Position numbers and translations under genes: made by a program
Shown here: positions 46,203 through 54,780 of the stretch, one piece after another
How the letters are laid out: the number at the start of each line of letters is the position of its first letter
How positions within the stretch are numbered: position 1 is the first letter of the stretch
Notes under the pieces: generated by a model
Told to the model about the DNA's origin: nothing
What the model saw: the letters and a program-made list of their open reading frames with translations, nothing else
Databases searched by the model: none
DNA from: Simplicispira suum
GTDB lineage: Bacteria; Pseudomonadota; Gammaproteobacteria; Burkholderiales; Burkholderiaceae_C
Direction of reading: 5' to 3'
Assembly (NCBI RefSeq): GCF_003008595.1
Contig: NZ_CP027669.1
Coordinates: 434,001-498,000, forward strand
DNA: 64,000 nt

Positions 46203-48191
46203 CTATTTGCTCAGTTGTCTCGGAGGCAACGCAGAGCTTGCAGCGGACGCAGCGCCGTCTGGCAAGACATTCAACGCGGCACGCAATCGCTCGGCCAAAG
46301 CCATGGCGGCGGCGGCATGCGCAGGCGCCCCGCCGTTTTGCGCCAGCCACTCGTCGCACAAGGCCAGCGCAATCTGCAGCCGCCCGGCGTGGATATGCGC
46401 GCGCAGGGCCGCGCCTTGCGCGACCAGGGCCGCATCGCTGCATGGCGTGTACACATCGAGCCCGCTGCTGCGGCCGGCGAGCAGCACGCAGTCAAGCCAC
46501 AAAAGCGTGCCTTGCAGCTGCGCATCCAGGGTATCTACTGTGGCCCCCGAAACCAATATTTCGGTGCCCAGCGCCTTGTTCGCGCCCTCCAGGCGTGCAG
46601 CGGTGTTGACCGCATCACCCACAGCTGTGTATGTGAAGCGTTCGGTGGACCCCATGTGCCCCACCGCAGCTTCGCCGGTGTGCACGCCGACGCGCAGGCG
46701 CACTGCAGCGAAGGGCGTGCCACGCCAGTCGCTGCGCAGCAGTTCCATGTCGGCCTGCATGGCCTGGGCGCAAGCCAGCCCACGGGCTGCGTGGGCAGCA
46801 TCGGGCAGGGGCGCATTCCAGAAGGCCATGACCGCATCGCCAATGAATTTGTCCAAGGTGCCGCCATGGGACCGCACGCAGTGCGCCATGCGCGTGAAAT
46901 AGGCGTTGAGGGCACGTGCCACAGCCTCAGGCGCCAGCGTTTCGCTGGCTGCGGTAAAACCTGCAAGATCGCAAAACAGCAGAGTCAGCACGCGCCGCTC
47001 ACCATGCACATGGGCCATTGCACCGGACGCCATTAGCGCATCAACGACCGCTGGTGGGACATAGCGCGCGAAATCCGCACGCAAGCGCTGGCGGCGGCCG
47101 CGCTCGCGCAAATAGCTCTGGGCAGCACCCAGATTCCAGTGCACCGCCAGACCGGTAAGCAAGGGCAGTACGCTGAACCACCAACCAGCCACAAAGGCAA
47201 AAACACCGGCCACCACGGCCGCACCGCCCAAGGCAAGGCTGGCCGCCAACGCGCGCAAGGCACTAAAGCGGCGCGTGAACAGCGAAATGCCAACCATGGC
47301 CAGCAAGGCGGCCAACCAAGTGAGAGGCCAGGGCACCGGCCTGATCCAATCATTGGTCAAACCATTGAGCAAGGCCGTGGCATGCAAAAAAACGCCCGAC
47401 TGGGTCGCTCCGCCCAAGGCACTGAACGGTGTGCGGAATTGGTCGACCCCACCCACTGGCGTGTTTTGCCCCAGCAGCACCAACCGCCCCTGCACGGCGC
47501 GAGGTGCCAACGCATGCTGCGCATCCAGTGCTTGCGTGTAATGTGCGTAAGGAATGGGCAACTCGGGCGCGTAGTAGCGCAGCAGCGCCCCATCAGGAGG
47601 AGCGGACACCTGCCGGCCGGCCTGCTGTGCAAGCACCCTCCATAAAGCATCTGGTTGCATGGGTGCCCGCCGGGCAATGCCATCTTCATCCGGCACCATC
47701 CCGGCAGCACCGCGCGTCGCCTCAGGAAAAACAGTGGGCAGTTGCTGTACATACTGCGCCACTTGTGAGCTGTCGTTTTGCACCGCCGCCCCTGCCAACA
47801 CAATCGGCAATCCACCCTTCAACGCCTGGCCAAGCGCTTCGTCGTCCAGAACCGTCTGCGGCTCCGCGAACAGCATGTCTATCCCCAACGCCGCCGCGCC
47901 CGCATTGGTCAAGGCACGCACCAGTTGTGCATGCAGGCGGCGTGGCAGCGGCGGTGCGACGCCCAATTGCGCCAGGCTGGCCTCGTCCAATCCCACCACC
48001 AAAATCCCTGCATCGGGCGGCGCAGGGGCCGTCAGGCTGGAAAGAAAATCAAACTCATACAGCGCCAAGCGCTGGTAAAGAGGCATGGCCGCCATCACGG
48101 CCAACAAGGCAAAGGCCAGCACAATCCGACGCGTCAGCTCGCCTAGAGAGTCCTGTGTATCGGCCGGAGAAGAACTGTGTGCAGCAGCCAT
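46203..48191 (-). CDS. CHASE2-domain adenylate/guanylate cyclase
   Basis: 662 aa from MAAAHSSSPAD. A first helix near 25-45, an extracytoplasmic CHASE2 sensor (about 46-300: DAGILVVGLDEASLAQLG, LGIDMLFAEP, LVLLGQNTPVGGVDQF), three helices at about 315-400 and a class III cyclase domain at about 425-610. Metal-binding Asp residues sit in LFCDLAGFT and FIGDAVMAFW; TYTAVGDAVNTAARLEG holds the substrate-binding region and transition-state Asn/Arg. Likely cAMP producer. It is the first gene of a pair with the FecR-TPR outer-membrane protein. Confidence 0.93.
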   Translation of the reverse strand: MAAAHSSSPADTQDSLGELTRRIVLAFALLAVMAAMPLYQRLALYEFDFLSSLTAPAPPDAGILVVGLDEASLAQLGVAPPLPRRLHAQLVRALTNAGAAALGIDMLFAEPQTVLDDEALGQALKGGLPIVLAGAAVQNDSSQVAQYVQQLPTVFPEATRGAAGMVPDEDGIARRAPMQPDALWRVLAQQAGRQVSAPPDGALLRYYAPELPIPYAHYTQALDAQHALAPRAVQGRLVLLGQNTPVGGVDQFRTPFSALGGATQSGVFLHATALLNGLTNDWIRPVPWPLTWLAALLAMVGISLFTRRFSALRALAASLALGGAAVVAGVFAFVAGWWFSVLPLLTGLAVHWNLGAAQSYLRERGRRQRLRADFARYVPPAVVDALMASGAMAHVHGERRVLTLLFCDLAGFTAASETLAPEAVARALNAYFTRMAHCVRSHGGTLDKFIGDAVMAFWNAPLPDAAHAARGLACAQAMQADMELLRSDWRGTPFAAVRLRVGVHTGEAAVGHMGSTERFTYTAVGDAVNTAARLEGANKALGTEILVSGATVDTLDAQLQGTLLWLDCVLLAGRSSGLDVYTPCSDAALVAQGAALRAHIHAGRLQIALALCDEWLAQNGGAPAHAAAAMALAERLRAALNVLPDGAASAASSALPPRQLSK

Positions 48192-48344
48192 CGGTTTGCA
48201 TCCAAATATTCGACGCCGGGCCGCACATCGCCCAGAGCCGATCCGAGTGATCGGCACTCGAATGGCCCACTGTAGAGGCGTAACTTTAGGTAAGCAAAAG
48301 GGTTTACCTTGAGAACCTGCTTGAGAGTAGCCGCGAGCCAATTA

Positions 48345-48388
48345 AAAAATCACGGCCCGTGGGTCCAACATTTTTTAATATGGTGGCG
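48345..48388. repeat. Inverted repeat near the left edge of the island
   Basis: ATTAAAAAAT and ATTTTTTAAT are perfect 10-bp arms around a 19-22 nt GC-rich centre. Either a bidirectional terminator or a boundary relic; nothing else is visible in 48192-48470, which has no convincing gene. Confidence 0.5.
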
Positions 48389-48473
48389 GGTGCTTGACCA
48401 TGCGCCGACTGGCCTCCCGAACTTATGAGCATTGGCGCAGGTTGCTACGGGCAGATGACTACAAGCGGCTCCG

Positions 48474-48857
48474 CTACTTTACTGATGCCACGGCTTGGGT
48501 TGCGTGCTTCACGACCTCTACGATCTTCAGCCCACCGTCAGGCGACGATTCGTTTTCCAAGTAACCGGACGGCGTGATGGCGAAAATCGACTTGGTGGTT
48601 TCCATCAGTACCGCACTACGAGCGGTATCGTCGCTGGCCGCCTTGGTGAAGGCCTGGAATGTTCGCAGCGCATTTGCCCAATGCTTGTTGATCGCGCTTT
48701 GGTGCCGAGCCGCCTTGTAGAGTCGGCCGCACCAGATCGTTGCTGTGAAAAGCAAGCCCAGAATCACGACCTTCGAAGTAAAGAGCTGGATGACTTGCGG
48801 TGTCGTGGCATCTGGCTTGACCGGAACGAATACCATGAGCAAAGCCGCCAAGATCAC
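48474..48857 (-). pseudogene. Hypothetical membrane protein, N-terminus lost at a junction
   Basis: The frame is open from 48857 (a GTG exactly at the junction) to the stop at 48474, about 127 aa. It begins inside a hydrophobic helix (ILAALLMVFVPV), followed by a second helix (VVILGLLFTATIWCGRLY), then a soluble tail. At 48857 the opposite-strand serine recombinase homology also begins abruptly. So this is the C-terminal part of a gene cut by a rearrangement, although an internal start could still give a product. Not recognised. Confidence 0.5.
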
Positions 48858-49916
48858 GCTCGCTGGCCGATTTTGCGCGCATGGTCGATGTGTTTGACCG
48901 CCACCGGGTCAGCTTCAGCGCCGTAACGCAGCAGATCAATTCGGCCACGTCGATGGGCCGGCTGATGCTCAACCTTTTGCTGTCCTTCGCGCAGTTCGAA
49001 CGCGAGGTCACCGGTGAGCGCATCCGCGACAAGATCGCCGCCAGCAAGGCGAAGGGGATGTGGATGGGCGGGCCGCTGCCGCTGGGTTATGACGTGCGCG
49101 ACAGGCTGCTGGTGATCAATGAAACCGAGGCTGCCCTGGTCCGCCGCATCTTTGATGACTTCGTGACCGTGCGATCGGCCACGCTGATGGCCAAGGCCTA
49201 CGGCGCAGAAGGCGTGGTCACCAAGGGCGGCAAGCCCTTCACCAAGCAGACCCTCTACAAGATGCTGCACAACCGGATGTACCTGGGCGAGATCGTCCAC
49301 AAGGGGCAGAGCTTCCCCGGCCAGCATCCGGCCATCGTGACGCAGGCGCAGTGGGATGCCGTGCACGCACTGATCGCCACCGATGGCATCGAACGGCGGA
49401 GAGAGACCAACGACCGCCAGCGTGAGCCGGTGTTGTTGCACGGCCTGCTGTTCACGCCCGACGGTGAACGGCTGGTGCCCAGCTACACCGTTAAGAAGGG
49501 CAAGACCTACCGCTACTACACGCCGATCAAGCACCGGCGCTTTGGCGCGTGGGCCAGCCAGCATGGGCCACTACCGGCGGCGCCCATTGAGGAATTGGTG
49601 ACCCAGCAGATCGTAGCGGCGCTATCAGCACCGCACATCGTGCAGTCGGTGTGGGATCGGATTCGGGCAGTCCGCCCAGACCTGTCGGAGCCGGAGGTGG
49701 TCTTGCCGATGCGAAATCTGGCTTGCCTGTGGCAACAGTTGTTCCCCGCTGAACAGTGTCGACTGGCGCAGTTGTTGATCGAGCGCGTAGTGATTCGATG
49801 GTGGGCTGGAAATCATCTGACGCGATCAGGGCTGGCAGGAACTGGCGGGCGAGCTGATGCCCTGCACCATCGGTGCAGAGTTGCAGGAATGGGAGCAGAC
49901 GGAGGAAATGGCATGA
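48856..49916 (+). pseudogene. Large serine recombinase, truncated and frameshifted
   Basis: Homology starts at SRSLADFARMVDVFD, which is about residue 85 of such recombinases, so the catalytic Ser region is gone. The remainder keeps TSMGRLMLNLLLSFAQFEREVTGERI, the recombinase domain (MWMGGPLPLGYD...LYKMLHNRMYLGEIVHKG) and the zinc-ribbon region. Near 49800-49835 the frame breaks: the normal ending (QELAGELMP...EWEQTEEMA) is in another frame and preceded by a TGA where Trp is expected. The open frame therefore runs on artificially into the next gene. Not functional as written. Confidence 0.8.
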
Positions 49917-50365
49917 AGCCGAAAGTGCAGGCCTTGGGTGGCCCCGTTGCGCGCGAGCGCCGGGACGGCGGCCAGGTGAAACTGTCCACCTTCATCCCGC
50001 TGAAGATCCGGAAGCGCGGCGCCAGCAAGGTGGTGGTGCGGCCCGATGGCCAGGTCGAGTCACCAGGCGAGATCGCCACTCAGATCGACCAGCCCTTGCT
50101 GGTGGCGCTGACACGGGCCTTCTACTGGCAGCAGTTGCTCGACGATGGGGTGGTCGGCAGCGGCAGCGAAATCGCCCAGCACGAAGGCCTACACCACTCG
50201 ACGGTCAACGAACTGCTGCGCCTGACGCTGCTCGAGCCTGCCATCATCCAGAGCATCCTGGCCGGGCAGCAGCCCCGGTGCATGAGCCTGCTGTGGTTTC
50301 AGCGGAACCCGCTGCCGACGGACTGGGTGGCGCAGCGGGAGGTGGTGGCGGGGTTTGATGCCTGA
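49913..50365 (+). CDS. Small HTH-like protein downstream of the recombinase
   Basis: 150 aa from ATG 49913, which has GGAGG upstream and overlapped the original recombinase stop as ATGA. A basic N-terminal part (LSTFIPLKIRKRGASKVVVRPDGQ) precedes a probable helix-turn-helix (GSGSEIAQHEGLHHSTVNELLRLTLL). It is regularly found as a companion of this recombinase class; role unknown, perhaps a recombination directionality or regulatory factor. It remains open although its partner is broken. Confidence 0.65.
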   Translation: MKPKVQALGGPVARERRDGGQVKLSTFIPLKIRKRGASKVVVRPDGQVESPGEIATQIDQPLLVALTRAFYWQQLLDDGVVGSGSEIAQHEGLHHSTVNELLRLTLLEPAIIQSILAGQQPRCMSLLWFQRNPLPTDWVAQREVVAGFDA

Positions 50366-50369
50366 CGGG

Positions 50370-50597
50370 TTAAGAGCCCTCGATCACCCGTGCCACATCA
50401 CTGCGGCATTCGGCGCATTTGCCCACCAGCAGCAAGTCGCCACCCTTGATGGTGCCGCTGAAATTGGTGATCGTGGTTTCGTGACGGCACTGGCCGCACC
50501 AGACGTTGGACAGCAGCCGCTGGCGGATGTCGGCGGGAATCGACTCCCAGCGCTGACTGGCTGGCTTGGTGAAAGTGGGCAGTGATTCCATCACCAC
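50370..50597 (-). CDS. Small zinc-ribbon protein after the YafQ toxin gene
   Basis: 75 aa. Two CxxC pairs (WCGQCRHE and GKCAECRSD) should bind one zinc. The start GTG at 50597 has GAGGAG 6 bp upstream, inside the end of the toxin gene (stop at 50601), so translation is probably coupled. It may be a third gene of the toxin-antitoxin operon. I do not recognise a function. Confidence 0.65.
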   Translation of the reverse strand: MVMESLPTFTKPASQRWESIPADIRQRLLSNVWCGQCRHETTITNFSGTIKGGDLLLVGKCAECRSDVARVIEGS

Positions 50598-50600
50598 GGA

Positions 50601-50921
50601 TCACTCCTCGAACAATTCAGAGTGCGTGCCCGCCCGCACAAAGATGATGGCGTTGCCATCCAGGCGGTAAATGAGCAGGAAGTCACCACCGATATGACAT
50701 TCGCGGTGGTCGGCCCAATCACCCTTCAGCGGGTGATCCAGCCATTCAGGCCCCAGCGGGGCATCGTTGCCAATGAGCAGCAACATCGCCTCCTTCAGCC
50801 GCTTCAGGTCGTAGCGGCCCGAACGCGACAGGCGTTCCCAGTCTCTGAGGAAAGTCTTGGTGTAATCGCTCGCCCTGGGCAGCGGCGCCCGCTTACTGCT
50901 GGCGAGCTTTTTCGAGGTCAT
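50601..50921 (-). CDS. YafQ-family mRNA interferase toxin
   Basis: 106 aa, RelE superfamily. The C-terminal DHPLKGDWADHRECHIGGDFLLIYRLD...RAGTHSELFEE matches YafQ, with the catalytic-type His residues (DHPL, HREC, GTHSELF) in place. YafQ cleaves mRNA on the ribosome. The N-terminus is longer than usual by about 15 basic residues. It overlaps the antitoxin gene by 29 bp. Confidence 0.88.
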   Translation of the reverse strand: MTSKKLASSKRAPLPRASDYTKTFLRDWERLSRSGRYDLKRLKEAMLLLIGNDAPLGPEWLDHPLKGDWADHRECHIGGDFLLIYRLDGNAIIFVRAGTHSELFEE

Positions 50922-51171
50922 TGATCAGAGCGTCTGCAGACTCAAAACGGGCGGTGCGCGCCTTGGCCATGGCGCGGGCTTCTTCCATCGCCGCGCGGGT
51001 CTGGGCGTTAGGCACCTTCAACTCCAGCGGGAAAGCCTGGTCGTTGACCACGCGCTTGAGCAGGATGCGTACGGCATCAGACACCGACAGCCCCATGGCT
51101 GCCAGAGCCTCGCTGGCTTGCGTCTTGATTTCGTCGTCCACCCGGACGTGCAGCATCGTGGAATGAGCCAT
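50893..51171 (-). CDS. RelB/DinJ-family antitoxin
   Basis: 92 aa from ATG 51171, with GGAGGA 8 bp upstream. Ribbon-helix-helix N-terminus (STMLHVRVDDEIKTQASEALAAMGLSVSDAVRILLKRV) is the DinJ signature; the C-terminal half should wrap the toxin. It binds YafQ and represses its own promoter in the family. Translational overlap with the toxin keeps both in balance. Confidence 0.9.
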   Translation of the reverse strand: MAHSTMLHVRVDDEIKTQASEALAAMGLSVSDAVRILLKRVVNDQAFPLELKVPNAQTRAAMEEARAMAKARTARFESADALINDLEKARQQ

Positions 51172-51688
51172 GATCGAATCCTCCGTTTCCGCAATTATGT
51201 ATCTCGATTGCGATACAGTCAAGTAACCGCTGGCGATGCTCTGGCGGCATTCGATGCCTGACCGGCGGCCATGGTTGACAACGAACCTGCGTGCGTAAGT
51301 TGTTGATTTTGCTGAACAGCCATCTGCACCTACCCGCAGGCCAAACGGAGAACAGAGACGGCTCTGGCCAAGAAAGTGGCCGATTTCGGGCGTTTCGGCT
51401 GATGGCCACCCGCAGCACAGGCGGGCAGAACCCCGCGTGGTGCGGGGATTTCAGGCAAGAAAAAGGGCCCGGAGATTGTCCGAGCGCTGGCGTCTACTGA
51501 ATGAACGCTGCAAGTGATTGATTTTCAATGAATTTTCCAATGCAGTTTTGAGATTTGTTCCCCGATTTGTTCCCCGGTGCCGGTCGTGATACCCCGATTT
51601 CTGGGGCCAATCTGTGCCCTCAAAATCTGCTCATCCTGCGTTGCATATTTTCTACTCTCTGTTGCATTTTGCCGATTCTGTGTCCCGA
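51172..51688. other. Gene-free interval with integrase-type repeats
   Basis: About 500 bp between the antitoxin promoter side and the next minus-strand gene. Short open frames here lack ribosome sites and protein-like composition. At 51554-51576 lies a pair of TTTGTTCCCCG units; the rest shows nothing I can name. Confidence 0.55.
51554..51576. repeat. Paired TTTGTTCCCCG motif, left copy
   Basis: Two TTTGTTCCCCG units 12 bp apart. The same 23-bp arrangement occurs at 60702-60724 with one mismatch. It may be an integrase arm site or an att-flanking sequence. Confidence 0.65.
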
Positions 51689-51913
51689 TCAGCCCCGCGC
51701 CATGTTGTTGATCCTGCGCATCTCTGCCAGCTCGGCATTCAGGGCCTGGGTCAGCTCCCGCAGTTGCGCCCGGTGCCCGCCCTGCCAGGCGTTACGTGAC
51801 GCCGTCGCCTTACCCTCGGGTGTTCGTGGGCCGGTGCTTTGCTTCCAGGGTTGCCATTGCCGGATCAGCTCGGCCTGACGTTGCCTGCGCTCCAATGTCC
51901 AAGGTGTTGCCAT
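51689..51913 (-). CDS. Small phage-associated protein
   Basis: 74 aa from MATPWTLERR. The core WKQSTGPRTPEGKATASRNAWQGGHR is a recurring pattern in small prophage/island proteins of unknown function. It lies in a different frame and overlaps the preceding gene (ending 51810) by 104 bp on the same strand. Confidence 0.65.
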   Translation of the reverse strand: MATPWTLERRQRQAELIRQWQPWKQSTGPRTPEGKATASRNAWQGGHRAQLRELTQALNAELAEMRRINNMARG

Positions 51914-52448
51914 GCTGGTGCTCCAATAGTTCGTTTGGTGGACTTTGATTTTTCCCCGCGCTCGCGGGAGTGCCGTTGTTGACCTGCTGGGGGCCGTTGG
52001 CAATGTTGGCCTGCTTGATGTACGGCATCGGGTTCTTCATCAATGCCAGAGTCTCCGCCGTTGCGCGTGCCTGGGACTGCGCCTTCAGGGCCAGCCGCAT
52101 CAGCACCTCGATGCCCTTGAAAGATTCCTGCCGCCCTGAGCGTTGCGCCAGGTTGTTGAACAGTGCGTCCAAGGTCAGAAACTGGTGGGTCAGTACGCGC
52201 TCAAACCGGCCCATGTCTCCGACCACAGTTTCGTCCCCGGCCTTGCGCATCGCGGCCAGCAGTTCGGTGACTCCAAGTTCTGGGCCACCGCCTGCAAAAG
52301 CTTGCAGCGTGATTGCCGTGAGTGCGCCGTCGGTTGCCAGCTCGGCCAGCCTTTCCGACTGGTTGTCGTCAGGCTGTATTTCAACCCGCAATGCATGCGG
52401 ATCAGCCTGGGCATTGTTCTTGCCCTTGGTGCTTTTGCCGGTTGCCAT
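51810..52448 (-). CDS. Conserved island protein, unknown function
   Basis: 212 aa, soluble, no signal. Sequence blocks AELATDGALTAITLQAFAG, LTHQFLTLDALFNNLAQRSG and ALKAQSQARATAETLALMKNPMPYIKQANIANGPQQVNNG resemble a protein family seen in integrative elements; I cannot assign a function. C-terminal 35 residues overlap the small downstream gene in another frame. The ATG at 52448 is followed by a Lys-rich start (MATGKSTKGK). Confidence 0.7.
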   Translation of the reverse strand: MATGKSTKGKNNAQADPHALRVEIQPDDNQSERLAELATDGALTAITLQAFAGGGPELGVTELLAAMRKAGDETVVGDMGRFERVLTHQFLTLDALFNNLAQRSGRQESFKGIEVLMRLALKAQSQARATAETLALMKNPMPYIKQANIANGPQQVNNGTPASAGKNQSPPNELLEHQHGNTLDIGAQATSGRADPAMATLEAKHRPTNTRG

Positions 52449-52565
52449 GGTCTATCCCTTCCAGTCTGAATTCATGCTGCTGTAGGCTGTCCAAAGTTCA
52501 AAGCCCGTCCCCGTATCGGCATTCTGCCGCCCTGGATAGACTCCGAGAGCTAGGAGGGCAAGTTC

Positions 52566-53345
52566 ATGAGCCACAACACCATCCAAGTCCCCAGCGACGA
52601 CTAAGATCGTTTCGTAGATGCTGCACGGGCAGCAGCCAAGCCCGAACTCGGAAAATTGGTGTAAGCCACCATCGCCGCGCTACGTGAGATGGATGCCGTG
52701 GGTATGTTTTGCGACGTTGCCGCCCGCCATCTGTGGGACGAATACTGTTGGCAGTTGCAGGAAGGCCCGTATGACGACGATGACATGGGCTTTGGCTCCA
52801 CCAGCAGTAACTTTGAACAAGTACTGGACACAGTGATTGCGGAGGCATTGGATGCGCTGCCCCGGCACGCCCTGCTGTTCCTGAGCATCTACACGCGAGA
52901 CGACATAGGCAATGACCCCGACAGCATTGGCAGCATCAGCCGCGACGCCATTGCCTCTGCCGTACTTGAGCGGGTCAACCAAACCGCTTCGCGGCGCAAT
53001 CTAGACTTTATAGGGCCTGATCGTGGCGATGTCATTCCCATGGAAATCAGCCTGGCCGGCCTAGCAGGCGAAGCCCTCTCTGATGCGGGTGAAAGCAGTG
53101 ACTTCCTGTCGGAATATGTGGATCAATTGCTGGCGGGCGATGCCGACGACATTGCCCATGTCAGCCATGCACTGCTGGAGCGCTACATGGAATTGCTGCG
53201 CGAAGATCAAGACGGCTTGCTACTGTCCGCCCTGCACAACCGATTCGAGAAAGATATAAGAGCGTTGGTGCTGGAAAAGGACGTTCGCCCAGCAGTGGAG
53301 GACGCGGTGGGGCAGTTGCAGTGGACATTGGATAAGGAATCCTGA
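52566..53345 (+). pseudogene. Unknown acidic protein gene with two in-frame TAA codons
   Basis: AGGAGG stands 9 bp before ATG 52566 and the frame reads MSHNTIQVPSDD, TAA (52602), then DRFVDAARAAAKPELGKLV, TAA (52662), then ATIAALREM and on to 53345. The frame is protein-like throughout, so the two stops look like mutations. The later ATG at 52689 could still yield 218 aa (MDAVGMFCDVAARHLWDEY...), an acidic soluble protein I do not recognise. No ribosome site is evident before 52689. Confidence 0.6.
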
Positions 53346-53512
53346 TACCCGACAGTGCACGCCCACCATCAAGTCTTACGACAGCCGCATGTCGCTGACG
53401 GCTATAGTCCAATTAGGAATGGAATGACCTTGCTTCTCGACTCTTCGGCTACCCCACACAAATAGTCCTGACAAGCCCCATCAGGTTAGCGAGCAGTTTT
53501 TTTCTATCTCCT

Positions 53513-54691
53513 ATGCCTACTTGCCGCATTTGTCAGCACACCTTCAAGTCCCTCAAGTTCCAGACCGAACATATCGATATCTGTACTCGATGTGTCGGTA
53601 GCCTCAATCGCTCACCTGTACCAGCGAAGAATGCAGAGGCTGAATTGGCCGAAATGCTGGCACGGGGCATGCAGCGCAATGCTGAGCGCGACTTGTTATC
53701 CGATGAGGAATGGAAACGCCGGAAGGCTCAGCGGATTCTGGCGGACTTGGACTCGGCAGTGGAAGATGCACTGCATGACTGGATCACAAATTTACTGAAG
53801 AAGCCTGAGAACAGCACGCGCAACTTTAAGATCATGCGCGCCCATAGGCGCGGCCTGCTGCGCATGGATGGATCAGCCGATTACCCAGGAGACTGGATCG
53901 ATGTAGCCCGCCGCATTCGTCGCCGCGATGGCTATAAATGCGTGACATGCGGTGCGGCTGACACCATATTGGATGTGCATCACATCATCTACTTGTCGCA
54001 CCACGGTACCAATCAGCAAAGCAATTTAGTCACGCTGTGCAGAAAATGCCACGAGGCCGAACACGAGCGTGAGTTCGATTGGATGGAGGCGACAGACCCG
54101 GAGTCAGCCTCTCCGATACGCCCCCCGCCAGGCTCTTGCGCTCCTGTATCGCCCCCCGCCCCAACACCGGTAACTCCGCCTGAACCTGCTACGCCCACCT
54201 GGACACAACCCGGCACCCAGAACCCTTCTTCAATCCTGCGAGAAACACCCCCCCTTGACCTAGCCTGCCCCAGGTGTAGTACCCAACTGACGGCCAAGCT
54301 CACGACGGCCGTTCTTGAAAGCCAAAGGGTGCGCTGCCCTTCTTGCACTCTGGTATTCAACGCATCAGACGGACTTGACTTCTGGGTCACCCGGCATGAT
54401 TCCAGAAAAAGAGCGTCTGAAGAGCAATGGGTGGCGGCTCGGGAAGAACTATCGCAAGTTCAGTCAATCGTTACACCAGCACCAGCACCAGCACCAGCAC
54501 CAGCACCAGCACCAGCACCAGCACCAGCACCGCCGCCTACTTCTACCACAGCAATTCCCAGAGAATCCACCAAACCGCAACAACAGAAAAACCGTACGCC
54601 TGCTCACCTATGGAAGACAGACCTGCTGGTGTTTGCGGTAATTCTGGCCCTCGTCATCTTCAGCGGCATCAGGAATTGGTTTGGGCCGTGA
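53513..54691 (+). CDS. Membrane-anchored HNH nuclease with zinc ribbons
   Basis: 392 aa. Residues 1-30 hold CRIC...C..C (zinc-ribbon-like). Residues about 128-190 form an HNH domain: CVTCGAADTILDVHHIIYLSHHG, then NLVTLCRKCHEAEH, with the catalytic His pair, Asn and four zinc Cys. A Pro-rich linker leads to a second ribbon (LACPRCSTQL...VRCPSC, about 248-285). A (Pro-Ala)n stretch about 325-343 comes from a 6-bp VNTR, and a single C-terminal helix (LLVFAVILALVIFSGI) anchors it. The inferred topology puts the nuclease in the cytoplasm at the membrane. Possibly phage defence or DNA processing; not a family I can name. Lower GC than the core genes. Confidence 0.75.
   Translation: MPTCRICQHTFKSLKFQTEHIDICTRCVGSLNRSPVPAKNAEAELAEMLARGMQRNAERDLLSDEEWKRRKAQRILADLDSAVEDALHDWITNLLKKPENSTRNFKIMRAHRRGLLRMDGSADYPGDWIDVARRIRRRDGYKCVTCGAADTILDVHHIIYLSHHGTNQQSNLVTLCRKCHEAEHEREFDWMEATDPESASPIRPPPGSCAPVSPPAPTPVTPPEPATPTWTQPGTQNPSSILRETPPLDLACPRCSTQLTAKLTTAVLESQRVRCPSCTLVFNASDGLDFWVTRHDSRKRASEEQWVAAREELSQVQSIVTPAPAPAPAPAPAPAPAPAPPPTSTTAIPRESTKPQQQKNRTPAHLWKTDLLVFAVILALVIFSGIRNWFGP
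54475..54528. repeat. 6-bp VNTR (ACCAGC x 9) in the HNH gene
   Basis: Nine perfect ACCAGC units, in phase with the codons, so copy-number changes add or remove Pro-Ala pairs without breaking the frame. Confidence 0.95.
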
Positions 54692-54780
54692 GAGATATTT
54701 GTGTCAGGCCTGCGCCAACGATAAAGACCAACTTGAAGCCCTTTGAAATTTTGATCTAACCGGTACCGGGAGACACGTCT

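Noticed and set aside
44403..47036. Long plus-strand open frame across the FecR-TPR and cyclase genes
   Set aside because: Antisense shadow of two genes with clear domains; no ribosome site.
48378..48395. ATGGTGGCGGG as a left att copy
   Set aside because: Seven shared bases with the ssrA end are too few to call a duplicated core.
48881..50365. A single 494-aa recombinase
   Set aside because: The frame is a chance fusion: the normal recombinase ending and the start of the companion gene can be seen in other frames.
50527..50550. GGCGGGAATCGACTCCC as a second copy of the ssrA 3' end (att site)
   Set aside because: Only about 8 bases match the ssrA T-arm and the site is inside the zinc-ribbon coding frame.
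54475..54528. Possible CRISPR array
   Set aside because: Units are 6 bp, contiguous and coding, with no spacers.
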